A stretch of DNA of 5,977 bases, from positions 2,364 through 8,340 of the forward strand of contig JAMCTV010000163.1 of the NCBI GenBank assembly GCA_023381235.1. Direction: 5' to 3'. Origin of the DNA: Gammaproteobacteria bacterium. Lineage in GTDB: Bacteria; Pseudomonadota; Gammaproteobacteria; SURF-13. The first letter of the stretch is position 1, and each line of letters begins with the position of its first letter. Both the position numbers and the translations under genes were made by a program. This document shows positions 1-5,679 of the stretch, in pieces. The notes beneath the pieces are model-generated. The model saw nothing but the letters and a program-made list of their open reading frames with translations, was not told the DNA's origin and searched no databases.

Positions 1-529
1 TCAAGTAGCTTTTGATTCCGCCTTTGTAATTGCCGCGGCCTGGGCGGACAGGGAAGACCCGCTGCGTCCTGATATAGAAGAAGAGGGCGTGCGCTGGCAG
101 GAGCAGGAAAAGCCGTCGCCCGCCTACCCGCAGGACGCTGATCTGATCGAAATCAAGCCCGACGGCGCGCGCGGGCCGCACCAGTACCGGCTCGATACCA
201 AATCGCTCAGCGCCTACCCCGATGGCGTGGTCACCTACACCATGATCGTGCAATCGCAAAGCGGCGCGCAAAATATATTGTTCGAAGGCATCCGCTGCAC
301 CACCAAGGAGTACAAGACCTATGGCGTGGGCACGACACAGCAACAGTTTCAGCGCGTCAAGGAAACAAGCTGGCGCAGGATTTTCAACAAGGATCCGATC
401 CGCCACCGCATCGAGTTGTTCAGTTATTACCTGTGCGACGCCAACCAGACGCCTTTGCCGCCCAAGAGCATCGTTGAGCGTCTGCGTCATCCCGATAGAA
501 TACCCTCACCTTATACCTCCGACCGCTAG
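1..529 (+). CDS. CNP1-like family protein, 5' end outside the window
   Basis: The frame is open from base 2 to the TAG at 527-529, so the gene starts upstream of the window; a GTG at 89 is an internal Val codon rather than a convincing start. The visible part is about 175 residues. Near the left edge it reads AFVIAAAWAD, which could be the end of a signal peptide with an A-W-A cleavage site, but the upstream half is missing. It is followed by an acidic linker and then by the conserved WQEQEK...YP block, a YRLDTKSLSAYPDGVVTYT block, FEGIRCTTKEYKTY, and a C-terminal LFSYYLC segment. These match the CNP1-like family (PF08750) of uncharacterised proteobacterial proteins, many predicted to be exported. 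The molecular function is unknown. Its stop lies 3 bp before the parE ATG, so the two are probably cotranscribed. Family assignment is by remembered motif pattern. Confidence 0.8.
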   Translation, partial: QVAFDSAFVIAAAWADREDPLRPDIEEEGVRWQEQEKPSPAYPQDADLIEIKPDGARGPHQYRLDTKSLSAYPDGVVTYTMIVQSQSGAQNILFEGIRCTTKEYKTYGVGTTQQQFQRVKETSWRRIFNKDPIRHRIELFSYYLCDANQTPLPPKSIVERLRHPDRIPSPYTSDR

Positions 530-532
530 CCC

Positions 533-2419
533 ATGTCCCGCGCCTATGACGCCTCCGCGATAGAAGTCCTGAGCGGCCTGGAACCGGTGCGCCGCCGCCC
601 CGGCATGTACACCGAGACCGAGCGCCCGAATCACCTGGCGCAGGAGGTGATAGACAACAGCGTGGACGAGGCGCTGGGCGGCTACGCCAAACACATCGCA
701 GTCACGCTGCACAAGGACGGTTCGCTCTCCGTCGCCGACGACGGACGCGGTATGCCGGTGGACATCCACCCCGAAGAAAAGCTGCCGGGCGTGGAGTTGA
801 TCCTCACGCGTTTGCACGCGGGCGGAAAATTCTCGCGCCAGACCTACCGTTATTCCGGCGGACTGCACGGGGTGGGCGTGTCGGTGGTGAACGCGCTGTC
901 GAAAAAACTTGAAGTGTGGGTGCGCCGCGGCGGCAAGGAATACCACATGGCCTTCGCCTCCGGCGAGAAGGCGTCGAAGCTCAAGGAGACCGGTGCGGTG
1001 GCGAAGAATGTGACCGGCACCACGCTGCGTTTCTGGCCGGATGAAAAATATTTCGATTCCAGCAAATTTTCCGTCCCGCGCCTGAAACACCTGTTGCGCG
1101 CCAAGGCCGTGTTGTGCAGCGGCCTCAAGCTGAGCTTTACCGACGAGGCGGGCGGTGAAACCGAAGCCTGGCATTACCAAGACGGAATCAAAAGCTACTT
1201 GAGCGAGGCGCTCAAGGACGTCGCCGTCGTGCCCGATGAGCCCTACACCGGCAGCCTGACGGGCAACAACGAGGCGGTGGACTGGGCCGTGACCTGGCTG
1301 CCGGAGGAGGGCGATCTCATCACGGAAAGCTATGTCAATCTGATTCCCACCGCGCAGGGCGGCACGCACGTCAACGGCTTCCGCAGCGGGTTGACCGAGG
1401 CGCTGCGCGAATTCTGCGAATTCAGGAATCTGCTGCCGCGTGGCGTGAAGCTCGCGCCGGAAGACGTGTGGGAGCGCTGCGCCTATGTGTTGTCGGTCAA
1501 GTTGCTGGAACCGCAGTTTACCGGGCAGACCAAGGAGCGCCTCACCTCGCGCGAGTGCGCGGCGTTCGTCGGCGGCGTGGTGAAGGACAGCTTCAGTTTG
1601 TGGCTTAACCAGCACGTGACGCAGGGCGAGGCCATCGCCAGGCTCGCCATCGCCATCGCCGAGCGGCGTCTGCGCGCGGCCAAAACCGTGGTGCGCAAGA
1701 AAATCTCCGGCGGCCCGGCATTGCCCGGCAAGCTCGCCGACTGCGTTTCGCAAGACCCCGCGCGCACGGAATTGTTCCTGGTGGAGGGCGACTCGGCGGG
1801 CGGCTCAGCCAAGCAGGCGCGCGACCGCGACTATCAGGCGATACTCCCGCTGCGCGGCAAGATACTCAACACCTGGGAAGTGACCTCGGCGCAGGTGCTC
1901 GCCTCGCAAGAGGTGCACGACATCGCGGTGGCCCTCGGCGTGGATCCAGGATCGGCGGATTTAAGCGGCCTGCGCTACGGCAAGGTGTGCATCCTGGCCG
2001 ACGCCGACTCCGACGGCGCGCACATTGCCACCCTGCTGTGCGCGCTGTTTCTGCGCCACTTCCAGCCGCTGGTGGCGGCGGGTCATGTGCATGTCGCCAT
2101 GCCGCCGCTGTACCGCATAGACGCGGGCAAAGAAGTGTTTTACGCGCTGGATGAGGGCGAAAAACAGGGCGTGCTGGACCGCATTGCGGCGGAAAATATC
2201 AAGGGCAAGGTGAATATCCAGCGCTTCAAGGGCCTGGGTGAAATGAATCCGCAACAGTTGCGCGAGACCACCATTGCGCCGGAGACGCGCCGTTTGGTCA
2301 GGCTGACGCTGGATGTCAGCAATCAGGCAGCCGTGCTGCTGGATATGCTGCTGGCAAAAAAACGCGCCGCCGACCGGCGCGAGTGGCTGGAACAGAAGGG
2401 CAATCTCGCCGAGGTGTAG
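533..2419 (+). CDS. parE: DNA topoisomerase IV subunit B (ParE)
   Basis: ATPase subunit of topoisomerase IV. With ParC (not in this window) it forms the cytoplasmic heterotetramer that decatenates daughter chromosomes and relaxes supercoils using ATP. The 628-residue protein is close to the usual length of proteobacterial ParE. It has the GHKL ATPase domain first: EVIDNSVDEA at 38-47 with the catalytic Glu38 and Mg-binding Asn42, DDGRGMP at 69-75, and the glycine-rich lid GLHGVGVSVVNALS at 110-123. The transducer domain follows, with GGTHVNGF at 276-283 and the QTK loop at 332-334 whose Lys contacts the ATP gamma phosphate. The Toprim domain carries EGDSAGG at 418-424 and DADSDGAH at 490-497, giving the metal ligands Glu418, Asp490, Asp492 and Asp494. 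The tail has QRFKGLGEMN at 563-572. The opening residues, with IEVLSGLEPVRRRPGMYT, match ParE rather than GyrB, and the large GyrB-specific insertion is absent. No clear Shine-Dalgarno precedes the ATG; translation may be coupled to the upstream gene ending 3 bp before. Confidence 0.97.
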   Translation: MSRAYDASAIEVLSGLEPVRRRPGMYTETERPNHLAQEVIDNSVDEALGGYAKHIAVTLHKDGSLSVADDGRGMPVDIHPEEKLPGVELILTRLHAGGKFSRQTYRYSGGLHGVGVSVVNALSKKLEVWVRRGGKEYHMAFASGEKASKLKETGAVAKNVTGTTLRFWPDEKYFDSSKFSVPRLKHLLRAKAVLCSGLKLSFTDEAGGETEAWHYQDGIKSYLSEALKDVAVVPDEPYTGSLTGNNEAVDWAVTWLPEEGDLITESYVNLIPTAQGGTHVNGFRSGLTEALREFCEFRNLLPRGVKLAPEDVWERCAYVLSVKLLEPQFTGQTKERLTSRECAAFVGGVVKDSFSLWLNQHVTQGEAIARLAIAIAERRLRAAKTVVRKKISGGPALPGKLADCVSQDPARTELFLVEGDSAGGSAKQARDRDYQAILPLRGKILNTWEVTSAQVLASQEVHDIAVALGVDPGSADLSGLRYGKVCILADADSDGAHIATLLCALFLRHFQPLVAAGHVHVAMPPLYRIDAGKEVFYALDEGEKQGVLDRIAAENIKGKVNIQRFKGLGEMNPQQLRETTIAPETRRLVRLTLDVSNQAAVLLDMLLAKKRAADRREWLEQKGNLAEV

Positions 2420-2430
2420 GCAGTAGAGCA

Positions 2431-2757
2431 TCAACCGGGTTTGCGCCGCTCTTGATGATGCAGTGCGCCCTGGGCGCGGCGGTCCTCTTGTATCGAGAGC
2501 TGATTATCGCTCGCGAACTTCAAGATGAATTCATACGCGGCGGGATTTTGTTCGCGCAGCGATTTTTTCAGCACCAGACACTTCATTCCGGCGATCATGC
2601 ACGGGTGCGCGTATTCCGAATAACGCAGGTGGTGATCCGGGCCGAAGCTGGCAAGCTGGCTGGAGATGCGCTCGATCCAGTCTGCGGGACGGAACGGTTT
2701 GCCGTCGCGGCGCACGCTTTCCATTACCAACTCCCGCTCTCGCAGCATCTTGTTCAT
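2431..2757 (-). CDS. DUF3579 family protein
   Basis: A 108-residue predicted cytoplasmic protein of the DUF3579 family (PF12112), function unknown. Family-like motifs are FRPADW at 22-27, FGPDHHLRYSEYAHP at 38-52, a GMKCLVL strand at 57-63, and PAAYEFILKFASDN at 72-85. A basic, low-complexity tail follows. An in-frame ATG lies 20 codons further upstream (2815-2817), but the ATG at 2755-2757 is preferred because an AGGA sits 5 nt before it and the 20-residue extension does not look like the family. A further ATG three codons in (2746-2748) is also possible. The gene converges on parE, the two stops being 11 bp apart, with no strong terminator between them. No convincing sigma-70 promoter was found upstream. 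The family assignment is fairly secure; any role would be a guess. Confidence 0.82.
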   Translation of the reverse strand: MNKMLRERELVMESVRRDGKPFRPADWIERISSQLASFGPDHHLRYSEYAHPCMIAGMKCLVLKKSLREQNPAAYEFILKFASDNQLSIQEDRRAQGALHHQERRKPG

Positions 2758-2962
2758 TCCTGTCCTGTTTGCCGGAAGTGTCGCTGTGCAGCAATAAGCA
2801 AGCTTGATGCCATCCACAACCTGGCGGCACTTCAGACAAACTACCCCTTGCTATCGCTTGCCCCCCGATAAAGGAGGCTGTGGATTTTTTTACACCTTAC
2901 ACTCTTTAGCGGTTAGGTTGCGCCATTCCTTAAGCGCGCCCTGTATCCTTCCGCAATAAATT

Positions 2963-2986
2963 CAGAACCGCCCACGGCGGTATCTG
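2963..2986. repeat. Inverted repeat (hairpin) just upstream of the sigma-28 promoter
   Basis: CAGA-ACCGCC, loop CAC, GGCGGT, a bulged A, then TCTG: a 10-bp stem with a single-base bulge and a 3-base loop. It ends 12 bp before the -35 element of the flagellin promoter and is followed by TAAATTTT. It could be a terminator shielding the flagellin unit from upstream transcription, or an operator-like palindrome. The downstream T-tract is short, so terminator function is uncertain. Confidence 0.5.
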
Positions 2987-2998
2987 TAAATTTTCCCC

Positions 2999-3025
2999 TA
3001 AAGTTTCCTCGGTAAGCCCCGATAA
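2999..3025 (+). promoter_or_regulatory. Sigma-28 (FliA) flagellar class 3 promoter
   Basis: TAAAGTTT at 2999-3006, an 11-bp spacer, then CCCGATAA at 3018-3025. This matches 15 of 16 positions of the enterobacterial FliA consensus TAAAGTTT-N11-GCCGATAA with the exact spacing. It lies about 100 bp upstream of the flagellin ATG, where late flagellin promoters usually sit. Transcription would start near 3032, giving a leader of roughly 95 nt. The element is intact although the gene it drives is broken. Confidence 0.88.
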
Positions 3026-3049
3026 CCTGCACGTAGAAGTCAACAATCC

Positions 3050-3069
3050 CTGACCCCATTACGGGGCAG
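3050..3069 (+). promoter_or_regulatory. Hairpin in the flagellin 5' leader
   Basis: CTG-A-CCCC, loop ATTAC, GGGG-CAG: a 7-bp GC-rich stem with one bulged A and a 5-base loop. It falls about 20 nt into the predicted leader transcript, well before the ribosome binding site. A role in mRNA stability or translational control is plausible but is inference only. Confidence 0.45.
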
Positions 3070-3116
3070 TGGTTATTTACACAGCCCCAGCCCCGGTGGT
3101 TTGGGATTAACTAAAC

Positions 3117-3121
3117 AGGAG
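3117..3121 (+). promoter_or_regulatory. Strong ribosome binding site of the flagellin remnant
   Basis: AGGAG, 7 nt before the ATG at 3129, in an A-rich context. This is the strongest Shine-Dalgarno sequence in the window and fixes the flagellin start. It shows that the initiation signals survived while the coding region did not. Confidence 0.85.
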
Positions 3122-3128
3122 ATAAATC

Positions 3129-3356
3129 ATGCCTCAAACTATCAATACTAACGTACCTTCGCTGAACGCTCAGCGCAACTTGAACACGTCGCAGACGCAG
3201 TTGTCCGTCTCGCTGCAACGCCTGTCTTCGGGCTTGCTCATCAACAGCGCCAAGGACGACGCGGCGGGCCATCTGTGCGTCCGGCTCGAACAGCGGCCGG
3301 TACCGGGCGGAAGAGCGATAAAAATCTGCGTTGAGGATTCGGGGGGCGGGCTTTAA
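3129..3356 (+). pseudogene. fliC: Truncated flagellin N-terminus fused to foreign sequence
   Basis: Flagellin is the exported filament subunit of the flagellum, normally some 270-500 residues or more. Here only residues 1-47 or so are flagellin: MPQTINTNVPSLNAQRN, then SQTQLSVSLQRLSSGL and INSAKDDAAG, the classic N-terminal D0 helix. The expected continuation (LAISERM and the D1 domain) is absent. From about 3270 the frame passes into unrelated sequence, HLCVRLEQRPVPGG..., which resembles a GHKL ATPase, and it stops at 3354-3356 after 75 codons. The almost invariant Arg of SSGLRINSAKDD is Leu here (residue 37, CTC instead of CGC), a further sign of decay. The central domains and the C-terminal D0 helix needed for polymerisation are missing, so no functional filament protein can be made. 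Promoter and ribosome binding site upstream are intact. The flagellin identity is very secure; the symbol is generic. Confidence 0.9.
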
Positions 3357-3493
3357 TGTACAGGAGATTGTCTCCGCGCCGGGATCAGGGAGCAAGCTCT
3401 ATGGCCGCGGTATCGCGCTGGCGCGAAGACTCACCACGAAACTTGATTATTCCGGTTGTGGAAAACAAAGTGGAGGCGGAATACCGTGGATGA
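3272..3493 (+). pseudogene. C-terminal remnant of a GHKL (SpoIIE/RsbW-type) ATPase domain, frameshifted
   Basis: Read across three frames this stretch gives the second half of a histidine-kinase-like ATPase domain: a strand AIKICVEDSG, a G1 box DSGAGF, a G2 box YGRGIALARRLTTKLDY, and the closing GNKVEAEYRG before a TGA at 3491-3493. The pattern is typical of the C-terminal ATPase module of response-regulator/SpoIIE-phosphatase fusions and anti-sigma kinases. Two single-base shifts break it. One is an extra G in the run at 3341-3346, which turns DSGAGFN into DSGGGL-stop. The other is an extra A in the run at 3462-3465, which turns GNKVEA into GKQSGG. The N-box half of the domain is absent, so ATP binding is not expected. 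Its ancestral stop directly abuts the convergent yggT stop, so this is probably the natural 3' end of the lost gene. The exact parent family is an inference. Confidence 0.72.
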
Positions 3494-4063
3494 TTAGCCG
3501 GGACTGTTGCCCAGGCTGGTGAGCGGCCCTACCACCAGGATGAGCAACAATTGCAATGCGATCAATACCGCGACCGGCGAGAAGTCCAGGCCGGAGATGG
3601 GCGGGATGTAGCGCCGCGCGGGGCGCAGCAGTGGTTCGGTCAGGTCATGCAGCAGTGCGCTGAGCGGGTTGTATTCACCGGGCCTGACCCAGCTCAGAAT
3701 CACCTGGATGATGATCCCGACCAGAAAGATGTAAATCAGAAGTTGCAGCAGCCCCGCCAGTGACAGCACCAGCAACCCGGCCAGGCCCGGGGCATGGCCG
3801 AGCGCGATGGCGGTGAGCGCAAGCTCCGTCATCTTGAGCGCCAGCAGCAACAGCACCGAAGCGAGGTCTATGCCGAACAGGCCGGGAATGATGCGGCGCA
3901 GGGGCTTGAGCGGCGGATTGGTGATCTTGACCAGAAATTGCGACAAGGGGTTGTAGAAATCCGCGCGTACCATTTGCAGCAGCAAACGCAGCATCACGGC
4001 GAGGATATACAACCCGAATACGGTTTGAATCAGATAAACCGCGGCCTGGTCAAAATAGTTCAT
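3494..4063 (-). CDS. yggT: YggT family integral membrane protein
   Basis: A 189-residue inner-membrane protein with the usual two-repeat YggT architecture (PF02325). Hydrophobic segments lie at about 8-30, 66-88, 95-125 and 162-182. The cytoplasmic or peripheral motif YNPLSQFLVKITNP...RRIIPG (37-61) recurs as YNPLSALLHDLTEP...RRYIPP (131-155), showing the internal duplication. Length equals that of typical proteobacterial members. The biochemical role is not established; family members have been linked to osmotic tolerance and, in other phyla, to cell or organelle division. The ATG overlaps the proC stop by 4 bp (ATGA), so it is translationally coupled as the last gene of the yggS-proC-yggT operon. 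Its stop abuts the remnant gene arriving from the other strand. Confidence 0.93.
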   Translation of the reverse strand: MNYFDQAAVYLIQTVFGLYILAVMLRLLLQMVRADFYNPLSQFLVKITNPPLKPLRRIIPGLFGIDLASVLLLLALKMTELALTAIALGHAPGLAGLLVLSLAGLLQLLIYIFLVGIIIQVILSWVRPGEYNPLSALLHDLTEPLLRPARRYIPPISGLDFSPVAVLIALQLLLILVVGPLTSLGNSPG

Positions 4064-4890
4064 GTATTAGACCCTAATTCACCGGCAAGCTCCACTGAAC
4101 GCGCCTGCGCCGCCTTGAGCGCGGCCTCAAACAGTTCCCGCAGCCGCCCCTGCTCCAATACCTTGATCGCCTGTTCCGTGGTGCCCCCCGTGGAGGTGAC
4201 GCGGGCGCGCAGTCCGGCGCTGCTTTCATTGCTCTCCAGGGCGATCTTCGCCGCGCCGAAGGCGGTTTCCAGCGTCAGCAGGCGCGCGATGTCGCGCGTC
4301 AGCCCCAGCTTTACCCCGGCCTCCTCCAATGCCTCCATCACCAGGAAAAAATACGCCGGCCCGCTGCCGGACAGCGCGGTGACTGCGTCCATCAGCGTTT
4401 CGTCCTTCAGCCACACCGCCACACCCACCGCGCGCAAGATATTTTCCGCCACGCTCTTTTGCGCCTCACTTGCCAGGGCGTTGGCGTACAACGCGCTGGC
4501 GCCGCTTCTCACCAGCGCGGGGGTGTTGGGCATGGCGCGCACGATGGCCTGCCCGCCGCCCAGCCAGCGCTCCAGATCCGCGCTGCGGATACCCGCGGCA
4601 ATGGAAATTACCAGCGGCCGGGTTTGCAGAGCCTGCGGCGCAAGTTCGGCGGCGACCTGCCGCATCATCTGCGGTTTCACCGCCAGCAACCACACCGCTC
4701 CGTGCTGCGCCGCTTCCTGGTTGGACTGCGCAGTGTGTACAAAAAAGCGCTCGCGCAGCGCGCCGAGCTTTTCCGCGTCGGGATCGGATACCCAGACGCT
4801 GTCGGCGGCATAGCCGTCGGCGATCAGCCCGCCGATGAGGCTCCCCGCCATGTTCCCCCCGCCGATGAAGGCGATGTTTTGCAATGTCAT
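4060..4890 (-). CDS. proC: Pyrroline-5-carboxylate reductase (ProC)
   Basis: Catalyses the NAD(P)H-dependent reduction of 1-pyrroline-5-carboxylate to L-proline, the last step of proline synthesis, in the cytoplasm. The 276-residue protein has normal family length. The N-terminal Rossmann domain shows FIGGGNMAGSLIGG at 8-21, AVKPQ at 70-74, and SIAAGI at 96-101. MPNTPALV at 120-127 follows. The C-terminal dimerisation and substrate domain carries ALSGSGPAYFF at 172-182 and the signature STGGTTEQA at 233-241. The ATG lies 8 bp after the yggS stop and the TGA overlaps the yggT start, so it sits in the middle of the three-gene operon. The only Shine-Dalgarno candidate, AGGG, is very close to the start. 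No damage is visible. Confidence 0.97.
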   Translation of the reverse strand: MTLQNIAFIGGGNMAGSLIGGLIADGYAADSVWVSDPDAEKLGALRERFFVHTAQSNQEAAQHGAVWLLAVKPQMMRQVAAELAPQALQTRPLVISIAAGIRSADLERWLGGGQAIVRAMPNTPALVRSGASALYANALASEAQKSVAENILRAVGVAVWLKDETLMDAVTALSGSGPAYFFLVMEALEEAGVKLGLTRDIARLLTLETAFGAAKIALESNESSAGLRARVTSTGGTTEQAIKVLEQGRLRELFEAALKAAQARSVELAGELGSNT

Positions 4891-4898
4891 TACCCTGA

Positions 4899-5630
4899 TT
4901 ATTTAAGCGTAGAGTGTAGCGCATCGTGTGCGGGTGCGGAACCACGTGCGCCGAAAATGGCCGTGCCCACGCGCACCAAGGTTGCGCCTTCGGCTATCGC
5001 CGCCTCCAGGTCGTCCGACATGCCCGTGGACAGGGTGTCGAGTTGAAATCCTTGTTTATTAAGCTCATGGAATGCCTGATACAGCTTATGGAACGCCGCA
5101 CGTTGTTCATGGATATCCTGTGTCGGCGCAGGCAGGGTCATCAGCCCGCGTAATCTCAGGCGCGGCAGACGCGCCACTGCGCGCGCCAGATCGGGCAACT
5201 CATCCAGCGCGGCGCCCGCCTTGGTGGTCTCGCCGCTCACGTTGAGTTGCAGGCAGATGTTGAGCGGCTCCAGTTGTTCCGGGCGTTGCTCGCTCAAGCG
5301 CTGTGCGATGTTCAGGCGGGCTATGCCGTGCACCCAGTCAAAGCGGGAGGCGATGAGCCGGGTTTTATTGCTTTGCACCGGGCCGATGAAGTGCCATTCA
5401 ATCCCGCGTCCGGTCAGGCGCGGATCGGCGATTTTGGTCAGCGCCTCTTGCACGTAATTTTCCCCGAAGCGGTGCAGGCCGGCCGCAAGCGCCGCTGCGA
5501 TGGCCTCCACCGGCTGGGACTTGCTCACCGCCACGATGTCCACCGAACCGGGCGCACGGCTATACTTGGTCATGGCGATGGCGATACGCGCGCGCAGGCG
5601 GGCGAGGCGCTGGGGTATAGTTGCGTCCAT
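4899..5630 (-). CDS. yggS: YggS/PLPBP family pyridoxal phosphate homeostasis protein
   Basis: A 243-residue PLP-binding protein of the YggS/PROSC family (PLPBP). It has a fold-type III alanine-racemase-like barrel without known enzymatic activity and is involved in vitamin B6 and amino acid homeostasis. AVSKSQP at 34-40 carries the PLP Schiff-base Lys37. Further signatures are FGENYVQEA at 55-63, WHFIGPVQSNK at 79-89, NVSGE at 130-134, the phosphate-binding loop LSTGMSDDLEAAI at 200-212, and VRVGTAIFGAR at 219-229. The loop is usually LSMGMS; here the Met is Thr202. The start is fixed because an in-frame stop lies five codons upstream and no other start codon intervenes; no good Shine-Dalgarno is seen. 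It is the first gene of the operon with proC and yggT, and is divergent from pilT, a common proteobacterial arrangement. Confidence 0.96.
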   Translation of the reverse strand: MDATIPQRLARLRARIAIAMTKYSRAPGSVDIVAVSKSQPVEAIAAALAAGLHRFGENYVQEALTKIADPRLTGRGIEWHFIGPVQSNKTRLIASRFDWVHGIARLNIAQRLSEQRPEQLEPLNICLQLNVSGETTKAGAALDELPDLARAVARLPRLRLRGLMTLPAPTQDIHEQRAAFHKLYQAFHELNKQGFQLDTLSTGMSDDLEAAIAEGATLVRVGTAIFGARGSAPAHDALHSTLK

Positions 5631-5679
5631 GACGGTTAAGCGTTACCTTAAACAGTATTGAGAATCAAAAGGATACCAG
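5631..5679. promoter_or_regulatory. Divergent yggS / pilT intergenic region with pilT ribosome binding site
   Basis: Only 49 bp separate the two divergent starts, so the promoters must be here or reach into the opposite coding region. AAGGA at 5669-5673 sits 6 nt before the pilT ATG and is a good ribosome binding site. I found no -35/-10 pair on either strand that I would defend. Confidence 0.5.

Larger units (their letters stand above)
2758..3128. other. 371-bp intergenic region carrying the flagellin control signals
   Basis: No credible gene lies between the DUF3579 start and the flagellin start. The left part should contain the minus-strand DUF3579 promoter, though I could not pick one out. 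It also has a weak hairpin (2846-2874) and a run of seven T at 2885-2891. The right part holds an inverted repeat, a sigma-28 promoter, a leader hairpin and a ribosome binding site, listed separately. The plus-strand open frame that runs across 2383-2871 is antisense to the DUF3579 gene and shows no family resemblance. Confidence 0.7.

Noticed and set aside
506..1753. Long minus-strand open frame (415 codons) antisense to parE
   Set aside because: Composition is His/Arg/Ala/Gly rich as expected from the complement of a GC-rich gene, there is no recognisable domain, and parE on the other strand explains every base.
2431..2817. Longer form of the DUF3579 protein starting at 2817
   Set aside because: The extra 20 residues do not look like the family, while the ATG at 2757 has an AGGA at suitable distance.
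2383..2871. Plus-strand open frame of 162 codons downstream of parE
   Set aside because: It overlaps the end of parE and is antisense to the DUF3579 gene, whose motifs are clear; no family resemblance or ribosome binding site.
2846..2891. Hairpin CCTT-TATCG / CGATA-AAGG followed by a run of seven T, as an intrinsic terminator
   Set aside because: The stem has a 2-nt bulge and a 9-nt loop, and the T-run begins 10 nt after the stem rather than directly after it. No plus-strand gene needs terminating there.
3331..3522. Independent 63-codon gene on the plus strand
   Set aside because: It is the middle frame of the broken ATPase remnant and runs past the ancestral stop into yggT because of the second shift; it is not a gene of its own.
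3794..4813. Plus-strand open frame of 339 codons across yggT and proC
   Set aside because: It spans two well-identified genes on the opposite strand, is low-complexity (Ser/Ala/Arg rich), and matches no family I know.
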